Assembly (NCBI GenBank): GCA_042701975.1
Contig: CP170561.1
Coordinates: 1,922,001 to 1,986,000 of the forward strand
DNA: 64,000 nt
Direction: 5' to 3'
Source of the DNA: JAFALK01 sp042701975
GTDB lineage: Bacteria > Pseudomonadota > Gammaproteobacteria > Burkholderiales > Burkholderiaceae_C
Below the pieces are notes generated by a model. The model was not told the origin of the DNA, did no database searches, and worked only from the letters and a program-made list of their open reading frames with translations. Positions 21,247-34,285 of the stretch are shown here, one piece after another (within the stretch, counting starts at the first letter, position 1; every line of letters starts with the position of its first letter). The translations under genes were made by a program, and so were the position numbers.

Positions 21247-21864
21247 ATGGCCAAGCAGTACAACATCGTCTTCGATTTCGGCGGCGTGCTCTTCCATTGG
21301 CACCCGCCGAGCTTCCTGGCGCGCATGTGGCCGGGGCAGGACGGCGAGGCTTCGGCTCGCGCCTTCTTCGAGAACTACCAGGGCGCCTGGGGCGAGTTCG
21401 ACCAGGGCCTGATCACGCAGGATGAGGTCATCGCACGCATCGCGGCCAAGAATGGCTGGAGCGAGGCGCAGGTTCGCACCATCGTCGAAGCCGTGCCGGC
21501 GGAGCTTGCGCTCAAGCCCGAGACGGCGACGCTGATCGAGGAGCTCAAGGCCGCGGGGCACCGGCTCTTCTTCCTCTCCAACATGCCCGCGCCGCTGGCC
21601 GAGCACCTGGAGCGCAGCCATCCGCTGGCGCGCTGGTTCGAAACGGGCGTGTTCTCCAGCCGCGTGCAGCAGTGCAAGCCGGGCCGCGAGATCTTTGCCA
21701 CCGCCGAGGCCACCTACGGCGTGCCCGCTGCCAGCCTCGTGCTGCTGGACGATCACCCGGCCAATGTGGAAGCCGCGCGGTCCTTCGGCTGGCAGGCCGT
21801 GCTGTTCCGCGACGCTGCGCAAGCGCGGGCGGAACTGCTCGCTCAAGGTTGGGCACTCGCCTAA
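21247..21864 (+). CDS. HAD-family sugar-phosphatase-like hydrolase
   Basis: Haloacid-dehalogenase-type phosphatase of the YihX/epoxide-hydrolase-like subgroup; E. coli YihX hydrolyses alpha-glucose 1-phosphate. 205 residues from ATG 21247, 11 bp after pgi. Motif I is FDFGGVLFHW (nucleophile Asp10; the usual second Asp is Gly, as in this subgroup), motif II LSNMPAP, motif III lysine in KPGREIF, motif IV LLDDHPANV. Its place after pgi suggests a sugar-phosphate substrate, but this is inference from context. Confidence 0.83.
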   Translation: MAKQYNIVFDFGGVLFHWHPPSFLARMWPGQDGEASARAFFENYQGAWGEFDQGLITQDEVIARIAAKNGWSEAQVRTIVEAVPAELALKPETATLIEELKAAGHRLFFLSNMPAPLAEHLERSHPLARWFETGVFSSRVQQCKPGREIFATAEATYGVPAASLVLLDDHPANVEAARSFGWQAVLFRDAAQARAELLAQGWALA

Positions 21865-21902
21865 ACTCGCGCCACCTCTTTCATTCAAGGATCGGAGCCT
21901 CC

Positions 21903-22364
21903 ATGCGCGCACGTCTCGCCGCCCTGCTGCTGTTGCCCCTGGCCCTGCTCGGCCCGCTGCGTGCTGAAGCCAGCCCCGAGTCCGATGCGCTGAGCGCCTG
22001 CTTGGTCGGCGCCACCAACACGGCCGACCGCGAAGTGCTGGCACGCTGGATCTTCCTGGTGATGGCGCAGCACCCGACCGTGGCGTCGCTGGCCAACATC
22101 TCGCCAGCGGTGAGGGACGATCAGAACAAGCAGTTCGCCGGCCTGATCGAGCGGCTGATGACTGTCGATTGCCGCAGCCAGTCCCGTGCGGCGATGACCA
22201 GCGGCAAGGGCTCGGGCTCGGATGCCGCGCTGCGTACCGGCTTTGAAGTATTGGGCCGCATTGCCATGGAAGGCGTGATGGGCCACCCGGCCGTCAACGC
22301 AGCCATCCTCGAGTACCTGAAGTACCTGGACCTCAACAAGTTCAAGGACCTGCTGATTCCCTGA
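21903..22364 (+). CDS. Secreted hypothetical protein
   Basis: I do not recognise a named family. 153 residues from ATG 21903, with GGAG 5 bp upstream. N-terminal signal peptide MRARLAALLLLPLALLGPLR, cleaved near AEAS, so probably periplasmic. The mature part has two cysteines (SACLVGATN and TVDCRSQS), which could pair, and an alpha-helical pattern. It may follow the HAD gene in the same transcript (38-bp gap). Confidence 0.72.
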   Translation: MRARLAALLLLPLALLGPLRAEASPESDALSACLVGATNTADREVLARWIFLVMAQHPTVASLANISPAVRDDQNKQFAGLIERLMTVDCRSQSRAAMTSGKGSGSDAALRTGFEVLGRIAMEGVMGHPAVNAAILEYLKYLDLNKFKDLLIP

Positions 22365-22370
22365 TCAGGG

Positions 22371-22390
22371 ACGCAGGCAAACGCAGGCAA
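22371..22390. repeat. Short tandem repeat, 2 × 10 bp
   Basis: Two exact head-to-tail copies of acgcaggcaa, with a partial third (acgcgcgcta), in the gap between the convergent secreted-protein gene and yacG. Nothing suggests a function. Confidence 0.6.
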
Positions 22391-22405
22391 ACGCGCGCTA
22401 ACGCC

Positions 22406-22597
22406 TCAGTTCAGCGCGTTGTTCTGCTCGTCGGGGTCGGCCGGCGGCGTGGCTTCTACGCGGAAGCTCTCGCTGGCCCAGGCGCCCAGGTCGATCTGAC
22501 GGCAACGCTCGCAGCAGAAGGGCCGCCACGGGTTGTTGGGGCCGTAAACGCTGTCGCCCTTGCAGGTCGGGCAGGGAACAATCTTCTCGTCTTGCAT
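22406..22597 (-). CDS. yacG: DNA gyrase inhibitor YacG, zinc-binding
   Basis: Small zinc-finger protein that inhibits DNA gyrase in E. coli. 63 residues from ATG 22597; ATG 22618 is possible but MQDEKIVPCPTC matches the family start better. Zinc ligands C9, C12, C28 and C32 (CPTC … CCERC) with YacG spacing, followed by RQIDLGAWASESF. Last gene of pilB-pilC-pilD-coaE-zapD-yacG; coaE-zapD-yacG is a conserved grouping. Confidence 0.92.
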   Translation of the reverse strand: MQDEKIVPCPTCKGDSVYGPNNPWRPFCCERCRQIDLGAWASESFRVEATPPADPDEQNNALN

Positions 22598-22700
22598 CTT
22601 CTTCAGGGTCACGCGCACAGCGTCAACTCAAAACTGGCGTCCTCAGGGGCCGCTTTCAAGCGACCCGTTTCATCTTGTCGCATCAGGCGGATGGCCACCA

Positions 22701-23363
22701 TCAGCTTGTTGCCGGAGTATCGGGCACCAGCCCCAAGCTCGGGTCGATGCGCATGCGCAGCAGCTGGTAGGTGCGCCCGGCGCCCAGGCTCTGCTGGTAC
22801 TGGCCGGCCACGGCCGCCACCTTGTGCGCGCTGCCCGAATCGCGCAGCAGCGACAGCAGCACCGACAGCGCCTCGGCCAGCGGCATCATGGACTGGGTCC
22901 ACTGAAGCAGATCGTTGCGGCGGCGGGCCGGCAGGAACTGCTGCCAGGCGTAGTAGCCAGGCAGGTCGAACTCGCAGGTGCCGCCGGGGATGCTGATGCG
23001 GCTGCGGATGCTCATCAGCCAGTCGTTGGCCGCGAGTTGCGCGCCGGCCTTGCCTTGCACGGCATTGAGCGCGGCGTAGGAGCGTTCGATATTGCTGACA
23101 ATCTCGTCCAGCGCGGCTTCGGAGATGTTGGGGTTACCGCGGTAGCTGTTGAGCTGTGCCTTGTGGCGCTCCAGCTCCTTGAGCAGGTCGGACTTGAGGT
23201 CGGCGCGGGAGGCCACGTCCATGATCTCGAACAACGTGACCAGGGCGAAGTGGTGGTCGAGCGCGGACTCGCGCTCCATCAGTTGACCGAGCCGGTCGAA
23301 CAGATGCTCCAGGCGCAGCATCGTGCGGATGCTCTCGTTGAACGGGTACTCGTACAGGATCAA
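22701..23363 (-). CDS. zapD: Cell division protein ZapD
   Basis: FtsZ-associated protein that bundles FtsZ filaments at the division ring. ~220 residues. Conserved start ILYEYPFNESIRTMLRLEHL and internal GTCEFDLPGYYAWQ. No ATG is available: I chose TTG 23363, 16 bp after the coaE stop, because it gives the standard N-terminus; an earlier TTG at 23417 would overlap coaE. Confidence 0.9.
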   Translation of the reverse strand: MILYEYPFNESIRTMLRLEHLFDRLGQLMERESALDHHFALVTLFEIMDVASRADLKSDLLKELERHKAQLNSYRGNPNISEAALDEIVSNIERSYAALNAVQGKAGAQLAANDWLMSIRSRISIPGGTCEFDLPGYYAWQQFLPARRRNDLLQWTQSMMPLAEALSVLLSLLRDSGSAHKVAAVAGQYQQSLGAGRTYQLLRMRIDPSLGLVPDTPATS

Positions 23364-23379
23364 GGCGGCGTCTCGAGCT

Positions 23380-24000
23380 TCAGCGTGGATGCGCCCGATT
23401 GTTCCACAGCGCTGCAAGCTGTCGCACTTCTTCGCAAAGGCCGGCGGGCGTCATGCCGCCGTCGTTGTAAATCACGGCGTCGGCCTGCGCGCGGCGAGCC
23501 TCGCGCGTGGCCTGCGCGGCGATCACGGCCTGCACGGTTTCGCGCGGCCAGCCGGAGCGCTGCATGACGCGCTGAATCTGGGTTTCGACCGCGCAATCGA
23601 CGACCAGCACGCGCTCCACGCGCTCGCGCCAGCCACCCGATTCGACAAGCAGCGGCACGTCGAAGACGATGATGTCGGCCGCGGACGCTGCGGCCTGGGC
23701 TTCGCATTCGGCGCGGATCATCGGGTGCAGCAGCGCTTCAAGGCGCTGCTTGGCCGACGGATCGGCAAAGACCCGTTCGCGCATGGCATTGCGATCGAGC
23801 GCGCCGTCCGCGCCGATCATCGCGGCGCCAAACTCTGCGGCGATGGTCGGCAAGGCGGCACCGCCGGGCGCGGTCAGCGAGCGGGCGATGGCGTCGGTGT
23901 CGACCAACGTGGCACCGAGATCGACCCAGCAACGCGCGACGAGGCTCTTGCCGCTGCCGATGCCTCCGGTCAGCCCGATGCGCAGCGGCTTCTTGTTCAC
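23380..24000 (-). CDS. coaE: Dephospho-CoA kinase
   Basis: Last step of coenzyme A synthesis, phosphorylating the 3'-OH of dephospho-CoA. 206 residues from a GTG that overlaps the pilD stop (GTGA). P-loop GLTGGIGSGKS at residues 9–19, LGATLVDTDAIARSL after it, and DVPLLVESGGW near 103–113. The open frame runs further upstream only through pilD sequence, so the long version is not real. Confidence 0.94.
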   Translation of the reverse strand: MNKKPLRIGLTGGIGSGKSLVARCWVDLGATLVDTDAIARSLTAPGGAALPTIAAEFGAAMIGADGALDRNAMRERVFADPSAKQRLEALLHPMIRAECEAQAAASAADIIVFDVPLLVESGGWRERVERVLVVDCAVETQIQRVMQRSGWPRETVQAVIAAQATREARRAQADAVIYNDGGMTPAGLCEEVRQLAALWNNRAHPR

Positions 24001-24926
24001 ATCAGATTCGACCAGCCCATCCAGTCGAGGACGGTGGCCTGACCCGCGAACAGCACGACCACGCCGCCGCCGGCGAGGAAGGGGCCGAAGGGCACGTAGC
24101 GGCCTTCGCGCAGCGCACCGCTGAGCTTCATGCCGATGCCGACCACGGCGCCGACGATGGAGGCCGCCAGCACGATGGGCAGGATCATCTGCCAGCCCAG
24201 CCAGGCACCCAGGGCGGCCAGCAGCTTGAAGTCGCCCTGGCCCATGCCTTCGCGGCCGGTGACGAGCTTGAACAGCCAGTAGACGGACCACAGCGAGAGG
24301 TAGCCGAGCAGCGCGCCCTTGAGGCTGTCGCCCAGCGGAATGCTCCAGCCCATCAGGGAGACGATCAGGCCGGCCCAGAGCAGGGGCTGGTTGATGCTGT
24401 CGGGCAAGAGCGTGGTGTCCCAGTCGATGCCGGACAACGCGATCAGGGCGGCCAGGAAGCCGCACCAGGGCAGGATCCCCGGCTGGGGGCCATAGCGCCA
24501 GGACAAGGCGCCGAACGCCACACCGGTCAGCAGCTCGACCAGCGGATAGCGCACCGAGATCTTGGTCTTGCACTGCGAGCACTTGCCACCCAGGCGCAGC
24601 CAGCTGAGCAGGGGCAGGTTCTCGTGCCAGGCGATGACGTGGCCGCATTGCGGGCAGCGCGAGCGCGGCGCGGCGATGCTCAGATGCGGCAGCTTCTGCA
24701 TGCGCTCGGCCTGGGCGTTGGCGGCGGCGGCCAGCGGGTCGGCCTGCGCCTGCGTTGCACCGCATCGCGTGAGTGCTTCGGCGTCAGACAGGGCATCGGT
24801 GCCCTCCATCACCCAGTCGCGCTCCATCATCAACGGCACGCGGTGGATGACGACATTGAGGAAGCTGCCGATGCAAAGCCCCAGCAGCCCCAGTGCCCAG
24901 GGCGACAACAAGAACTCGTAAGCCAT
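23997..24926 (-). CDS. pilD: Prepilin leader peptidase / N-methyltransferase
   Basis: Inner-membrane aspartic protease that cleaves prepilin leaders after Gly and methylates the new N-terminus; it would process the pilins encoded at 8.6–12 kb. 309 residues, multiple membrane helices. The cytoplasmic zinc loop has C91, C94, C116, C119. Catalytic aspartates are expected in GIDWDTTLLPD (D168/D170 region) and in GMGQGDFKLLAALG (D232). Its ATG overlaps the pilC stop and its stop overlaps the coaE GTG. Confidence 0.95.
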   Translation of the reverse strand: MAYEFLLSPWALGLLGLCIGSFLNVVIHRVPLMMERDWVMEGTDALSDAEALTRCGATQAQADPLAAAANAQAERMQKLPHLSIAAPRSRCPQCGHVIAWHENLPLLSWLRLGGKCSQCKTKISVRYPLVELLTGVAFGALSWRYGPQPGILPWCGFLAALIALSGIDWDTTLLPDSINQPLLWAGLIVSLMGWSIPLGDSLKGALLGYLSLWSVYWLFKLVTGREGMGQGDFKLLAALGAWLGWQMILPIVLAASIVGAVVGIGMKLSGALREGRYVPFGPFLAGGGVVVLFAGQATVLDWMGWSNLM

Positions 24927-26146
24927 CAGACGACTTGGCCGAGTTTGAAGATCGGGAGATACATCGACACGACGATGCCGCCGATGATCGTGCCCAGGAA
25001 GACGATGATGAACGGCTCCATCAGGCTGGACAGCGCCTTGACGGCCTCGTCCACTTCTTCCTCGAAGAAGTCGGCCGCCTTGCCCAGCATGTGGTCGAGC
25101 GAGCCGGATTCTTCACCGATGCCGGCCATCTGCAGCACCATGGTCGGGAAGATGCCGGTCTGCTGCATGGAGGTGGTCAAGGCCGAGCCGGTGGAGACAT
25201 CGCGCTGGATCTTCTCGGTGGCCTCCTGGAAGACCGCGTTGCCCGAGGCACCACCGACGGAGTCGAGCGCCTCCACCAGCGGCACGCCGGCAGCGAACAT
25301 GGTCGCCAGCGTGCGAGTCCAGCGCGCCACGGCGGACTTGTAGAGCAGGTCGCCGAAGATGGGCAACTTCAGCAGGAAGCGGTCCATGAACTTCTGCATC
25401 TTCTCGCTGCGCTTCCAGGTCTGGAAGAACATGTACAGGCCACCGCCGATGCTGCCGAAGATCAGCCACCAGTAGCTGACGAAGAACTTGGACATGGCGA
25501 TGATGAACAGCGTGGGCGCCGGCAGGTCGGCGCCGAAGGACTTGAACACGTCCTCGAAGGCCGGCACCACGAAGATCATGATCACGGCCACCACGACGAA
25601 GGCCACCACGGCCACGGCGATCGGGTAGGTCAGGGCGGACTTGATCTTGCCCTTCAGGGCCACGGTCTTTTCCTGGTAGATGGCCAGGCGATCGAGCAGC
25701 GCTTCCAGGATACCGCCCGACTCGCCGGCTTCGACGAGGTTGCAGTAGAGCGCGTCGAAGTACATCGGGTGCTTGCGGAAGGCGGTGGAGAGGTTGGTAC
25801 CGGTCTCCACGTCACCGCGGATGTCGTTGAGCAGCTTGGTCAGGCGCGGGTTGGTGGCGCCGCGGGCGACGATGTCGAAGGATTGAAGCAGCGGCACGCC
25901 GGCACGCATCATGGTGGCGAGCTGGCGGGTGAAGACGGCGATGTCCTTTTGCTTGATGGACTTGCCACCCGAGGTGCGGCGCTTCTTGACCTTGTTGACG
26001 AGGATGCCCTGGCGGCGCAGCGCGGCGCCGACCATGGCCTCGCCGCCGGCGCGCAGCTCACCCTTGACGACCTTGCCGTTGCGGTCCTTGCCTTCCCACT
26101 CGAAGACGAACTCCTTGATGTTCTTGGCCATTGCGCCTGTCGCCAT
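24926..26146 (-). CDS. pilC: Type IV pilus inner-membrane platform protein PilC
   Basis: Polytopic platform protein on which pilin is assembled, interacting with the PilB and PilT ATPases. 406 residues, two repeated T2SSF domains (~residues 75–200 and ~275–400) with membrane segments such as YPIAVAVVAFVVVAVIMIFV and FIIVFLGTIIGGIVVSMYLP. Family motifs FTRQLATMMRAGVPLLQSF and RTLATMFAAGVPLVEALD. ATG 26146 or the ATG five codons later (MAKNIKEF) could be the start. 27 bp after pilB. Confidence 0.95.
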   Translation of the reverse strand: MATGAMAKNIKEFVFEWEGKDRNGKVVKGELRAGGEAMVGAALRRQGILVNKVKKRRTSGGKSIKQKDIAVFTRQLATMMRAGVPLLQSFDIVARGATNPRLTKLLNDIRGDVETGTNLSTAFRKHPMYFDALYCNLVEAGESGGILEALLDRLAIYQEKTVALKGKIKSALTYPIAVAVVAFVVVAVIMIFVVPAFEDVFKSFGADLPAPTLFIIAMSKFFVSYWWLIFGSIGGGLYMFFQTWKRSEKMQKFMDRFLLKLPIFGDLLYKSAVARWTRTLATMFAAGVPLVEALDSVGGASGNAVFQEATEKIQRDVSTGSALTTSMQQTGIFPTMVLQMAGIGEESGSLDHMLGKAADFFEEEVDEAVKALSSLMEPFIIVFLGTIIGGIVVSMYLPIFKLGQVV

Positions 26147-26173
26147 CGTCTTGCTCCCGTGCTTTCGTCTTCT

Positions 26174-27895
<1,722 letters not shown>

Positions 27896-28132
27896 GATAA
27901 GGATGCGTTGCGAGACAGGTTGAAGGCGGGGCGTGACCGCTCTAATGGCCATTTTGCGCGCATGTTCACGCGCATGGGAGGCCAAGTGCAGGGCGATCGA
28001 CTCGTCACTGTAATCCTGTCCCATGACAGGGTCTTGGGCTGAAGTGTGGCTTTTGCCCTCTATTACATGGCTGTCTGAGCCGCTGCGGGGCCGATACAAC
28101 ACCCGGACAAGGTGCCGGGGACAAGGCGCTGC

Positions 28133-31221
<3,089 letters not shown>

Positions 31222-31225
<4 letters not shown>

Positions 31226-32487
31226 GCGAAGACCCCATGCAGGAACCAGCCCTGCTCGTCGGTGCTCAGCCGCTCGTGGTAGATCCACAGCAGCCCGCTC
31301 GTCTCACCGAAGTAGAGGTAGTAGTCGCGCTGCTGGCCGGCGCCGTCCCACCAGCCGCTTTCCACGCGATGTGGGCCGGTGATTCGCAGCAGCGGGCCGT
31401 GGTGCAAAGGTTGTTCGTTGCGGGCCGAGAGCCGCAGCGGCGGGTCGAGCAGCCAGCTGGGCTGCGGCCCCGGCGGCGGGCGTGTGGCAGCGGCCCTGCC
31501 GGTCTTTTGTGGGGGCCAGGCTGTGCATGCCTGCATGGCATCGAGCCGGTGGTCTTCAGCCAGCTTCACACCGCGCACGCACTCGGGCCCGAGGCGCACA
31601 GAGAGCCGCTCCAGCAGGAGATTCAAGCTCTCCCTCGGCTTGCCGTCGGTGGCATCGACGAGCAGGCTTTCGCTGGATTCCTGCCGGGCAATCGCGCCCT
31701 CGGCCTTGAGCATCAGTTCACCGGCCGGCGCCGCCAGTTCGGTGCGGGCCAGGTGCTCGCCCAGCAGGCGCGAGAGGTGGTGGAAATCGCGCGTGGCCTC
31801 GGCCGTGTGCAGCTGCAGCTCGCCGCTGGCGGCGCTGTCGCGCGGGCGCATGGCGTCGTACTGCCAGCTCAAGGTGAAGGCCTGCACGCCGGCATGCCGC
31901 GCGGCCAGCCAGGCGCAGAGCTGGCGCAGCAGCCCTTGCGCGTGGTGGTGCAGATCGGGCGCCTGCTCGACGCGAAACGGCAGCTCCAGCCGCGCCTCGA
32001 AACGCTCGGGCAGCTCCAGCCACTCGTGGGCTTCAGGCATCCGGCCGAAGGCCTGGTCCAGCGCGCGCAGCAGTTGCGGGCCAAAGCGCCGCGCCAGGGC
32101 GGGGCGGGGCAGGCGGCGCACGTCGGCCAGACGCCGGCAGCCCAGGCGTTCGAGCATCGGCTGATGGGCGGCCACGGCACTCAAGGCGGTGAGCGGCAAT
32201 GCGTCGAGATCGGGCGTTAGCGCATGGGTACGCAAGCAGGCGAGGGCGGCCAGGCTGCTCTCGGCCCAGGGCGAGAGCAGCAGCGCAAGGCCCACTTCGG
32301 CCGCGCCGGCCTGCAGCTTTTCTACCAGCCCTTCCGGCCCACCGAACAGGCGCAGGCTGGCGCCGGCTTCGAGCACGATTGCCTCTTCGAGCCGGGCCAC
32401 GCGCGGGCTGAAGCGAAGCGCCAGCCACGCGCAAGCCTGGAGCCCGTCATCAGTGTCCGACGAGGCTTGGAGCGCGAGCCACCACAT
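31222..32487 (-). CDS. imuB: Y-family polymerase-like protein ImuB
   Basis: Catalytically inactive Y-family homologue that bridges DnaE2 to the beta clamp in the mutasome. 421 residues from ATG 32487 (MWWLALQASSD), which lies inside the 3' end of imuA (38-bp overlap). The palm segment reads WLALRFSPRVARLEEAIVLE, without the metal-binding acidic residues of active Y polymerases. Helix-hairpin-helix-like RLGCRRLADVRRLPRPALA is near residue 115. Assignment rests on similarity and on the imuA/dnaE2 neighbours. Confidence 0.92.
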
Positions 32488-33175
32488 GGGAAGGAACCGA
32501 AGTGCGTTGAGGCAGCTTGGCGCTGCGCATGCGGGGCGTGAGCAGCGGCCCGAGCTGGGCCGGGGTGGCGTCCAGCGCCAGCCAGCCTTCATGGGCCGGG
32601 CCGCGGCGCTTGATCAGATGGATCTCGATCTGCCAGGGTTCGCGGGCGCGCAGCCGCACCCGCAGCGGAGCGGCCGAGGACTGCGCAGCGACGGCCAGCG
32701 GACGGAACAAAAAGATCGGCACCGAGCTGGCCAGTGCGTGGGCCTGGAGCCGGCGGATCTGCTCGGGCCGCGCGTCGCGCGCCTCAGGCAGCCAGGCCAG
32801 CACGGCGCCGCCGTCGCCCGAGCGGATGGCCTGCTCGATGGCCCAAAGGCGCAACTGTGGCGTGGGCGGCTCGATCAGCAGCAGGGGGCCGGCCGTGAGC
32901 CCCGGCAGATGCGGGCGATGCGGCGGGGCGATCAGCAACACGGGCTTGGCCGGCCGGCGGGCCAGCAGCGGGGTGAGCAGCCGCCATTCCAGGCTGCCGG
33001 GGCGCTCCAGCAAGATCTCGTTCAGGCCGCCGAGCGTCCAGCCGCCGCCGGGCAGCTCGGCGTCCAGCCGCGCAAAGCCGCTGGGCAGGCCCGGGCGCGA
33101 GCTGTCCAGGCTGTCGGCGTGGTGGACGGCGGCGGGCAGGGGGCGGGTGGCGACGGGAGCGGCGGGGGAAAGCAT
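32450..33175 (-). CDS. imuA: Translesion synthesis protein ImuA (RecA-like/SulA-like)
   Basis: First gene of the damage-inducible mutasome; ImuA is a RecA-related protein that binds ImuB and modulates it. 241 residues; GFARLDAELPGGGWTLGGLN (residues ~33–52) is the conserved RecA-fold start, with VLAWLPEARDARPEQIRRLQ later. No intact Walker A is visible, as in many ImuA proteins. The LexA palindrome ends 7 bp upstream of the ATG, so the cassette should be SOS-induced. Confidence 0.92.
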   Translation of the reverse strand: MLSPAAPVATRPLPAAVHHADSLDSSRPGLPSGFARLDAELPGGGWTLGGLNEILLERPGSLEWRLLTPLLARRPAKPVLLIAPPHRPHLPGLTAGPLLLIEPPTPQLRLWAIEQAIRSGDGGAVLAWLPEARDARPEQIRRLQAHALASSVPIFLFRPLAVAAQSSAAPLRVRLRAREPWQIEIHLIKRRGPAHEGWLALDATPAQLGPLLTPRMRSAKLPQRTSVPSHVVARAPSLVGH

Positions 33176-33182
33176 GGCCAGG

Positions 33183-33204
33183 ATACTGTATGAACGTACA
33201 GTAT
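33183..33204. promoter_or_regulatory. LexA operator (SOS box)
   Basis: ATACTGTA-TGAACG-TACAGTAT: perfect 8-bp arms, containing the LexA core CTGT-N8-ACAG. It lies 8–29 bp upstream of the imuA ATG and 48–69 bp upstream of the divergent small gene, so it could repress both. Confidence 0.9.
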
Positions 33205-33251
33205 ATGAATCCCGCTCCCCAGTGCAAGCGGTCCCCCTTCAGAATGAGCGG

Positions 33252-33545
33252 ATGAACGACGATTTCTTCGCGCTCCCCGACTTCAAGCCCGATCAGGCGC
33301 TGCAGAACCTCAAGCGCGCGCTGCGCGACCTGCGCTCGCTGGCCGAGCGCGGCAAGGGTTTTGAGTTGCAGGGGCAGCCGGTGCTGGAGTTCAGCACGGA
33401 CGAGAAATTGCTGCATGCGCGCCTGGCAAAGAAGCCATCGCGCAGCCCCGAGTGGGAGACGCGCAGCTGCAAAAACAGCGCCGAGGTGAGGGCGCTGCAG
33501 GATGAGATCAAACGCCGCGTCGCCCGCTGGACAGACGAGGATTGA
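33252..33545 (+). CDS. Small conserved-looking hypothetical protein, divergent from imuA
   Basis: 97-residue soluble protein of unknown function. Highly charged: FKPDQALQNLKRALRDLRSL forms a likely helix, and the C-terminus (ALQDEIKRRVARW) another. A single cysteine lies in TRSCKNSAE. No domain recognised. It starts 47 bp from the LexA palindrome, on the opposite strand from imuA, so it may be part of the SOS regulon. Coding potential is supported by a full-length frame with typical codon use and placement in an otherwise empty gap. Confidence 0.72.
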   Translation: MNDDFFALPDFKPDQALQNLKRALRDLRSLAERGKGFELQGQPVLEFSTDEKLLHARLAKKPSRSPEWETRSCKNSAEVRALQDEIKRRVARWTDED

Positions 33546-33567
33546 TCGGTCCGTAGATCAGATCGGC

Positions 33568-34089
33568 TCAGCGCAGGGCCAGGACCTGTGCCGGAGCGAC
33601 GCCGCGCAGCGATGCGCTGGCCATCCGGCCTTCGGCCCGGGCTTGCGCCACGAGGTGCTGCGGCACCGGCGCGTGCGCCGTGAAGGCGGCCAGGCTGCGG
33701 CCGGATTGCGCCCATTCTTCCGCGCCGCCCACCAGCCAGTGCACCCGGCCAGGGCTCACGGCACGCAGCGAAGCCACCAGGGCCTGGGCGCGCTCATCGC
33801 CGGGCTCGCCATAGACGACCACGTCGCGCGACAAATCCAGTCCGGCCTGGGAAACCGCCGACTGCAGGGCCGCCAGATCGCCGCGCTGCAGCCAGGCCTG
33901 GAGCAGGGCTGCGTCCACCTGGCGTGCGCCGGGCAGGCCGCGAGCGGCCGTGGCGCGCAGATCCCAGGCGGTGGCGCCTTGGGCCAGGGCCTTTTCGGCG
34001 GCCGGAGCGCTCAGTGCTTCAGCCTGGGCGACGGTCTGGCCCAGAGCCAGCAGGACCAGCAGCGCGGTGACAGCGAGACGAATCTTCAT
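33568..34089 (-). CDS. Secreted rhodanese-like protein lacking the catalytic cysteine
   Basis: 173 residues with a signal peptide (MKIRLAVTALLVLLALGQTV, cleaved near AQA^E). The rest has the rhodanese fold pattern: ATAWDLRATAARGLPGARQV near residue 39, DVVVYGEPGDERAQALVASL at the active-site position and VHWLVGGAEEWAQSGRSL near the C-terminus. The active-site Cys loop is replaced by GEPGDER and the whole protein has no cysteine, so sulfurtransferase activity is not expected. A periplasmic binding or structural role is possible. Convergent with the small gene at 33252. Confidence 0.75.
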   Translation of the reverse strand: MKIRLAVTALLVLLALGQTVAQAEALSAPAAEKALAQGATAWDLRATAARGLPGARQVDAALLQAWLQRGDLAALQSAVSQAGLDLSRDVVVYGEPGDERAQALVASLRAVSPGRVHWLVGGAEEWAQSGRSLAAFTAHAPVPQHLVAQARAEGRMASASLRGVAPAQVLALR

Positions 34090-34285
34090 GATGGCCGCAC
34101 TCTAGAGAGTGGCCTTCATAACGTCCAATACAGAATCTCTGGATGCTTATGCTGTGCTGGAATTAAGGGCTGGGGCCGGGAGATATGTGTTCTCCACGAT
34201 TGCTGGCCGGATTCGCCGCAGTTACCGTCCCGCCGCTGAGCTGAAACAAGGCGCTCGGAACAGATCAACCCTAGGAGACAAAGCA

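Noticed and set aside
22371..22400. Possible CRISPR-like or satellite repeat
   Set aside because: Only two 10-bp copies, no spacers, no cas genes in the window.
28012..28035. CCTGTC-ATGG-GACAGG hairpin near the pilB start
   Set aside because: Short stem without promoter, T-run or known operator; kept only as a curiosity.
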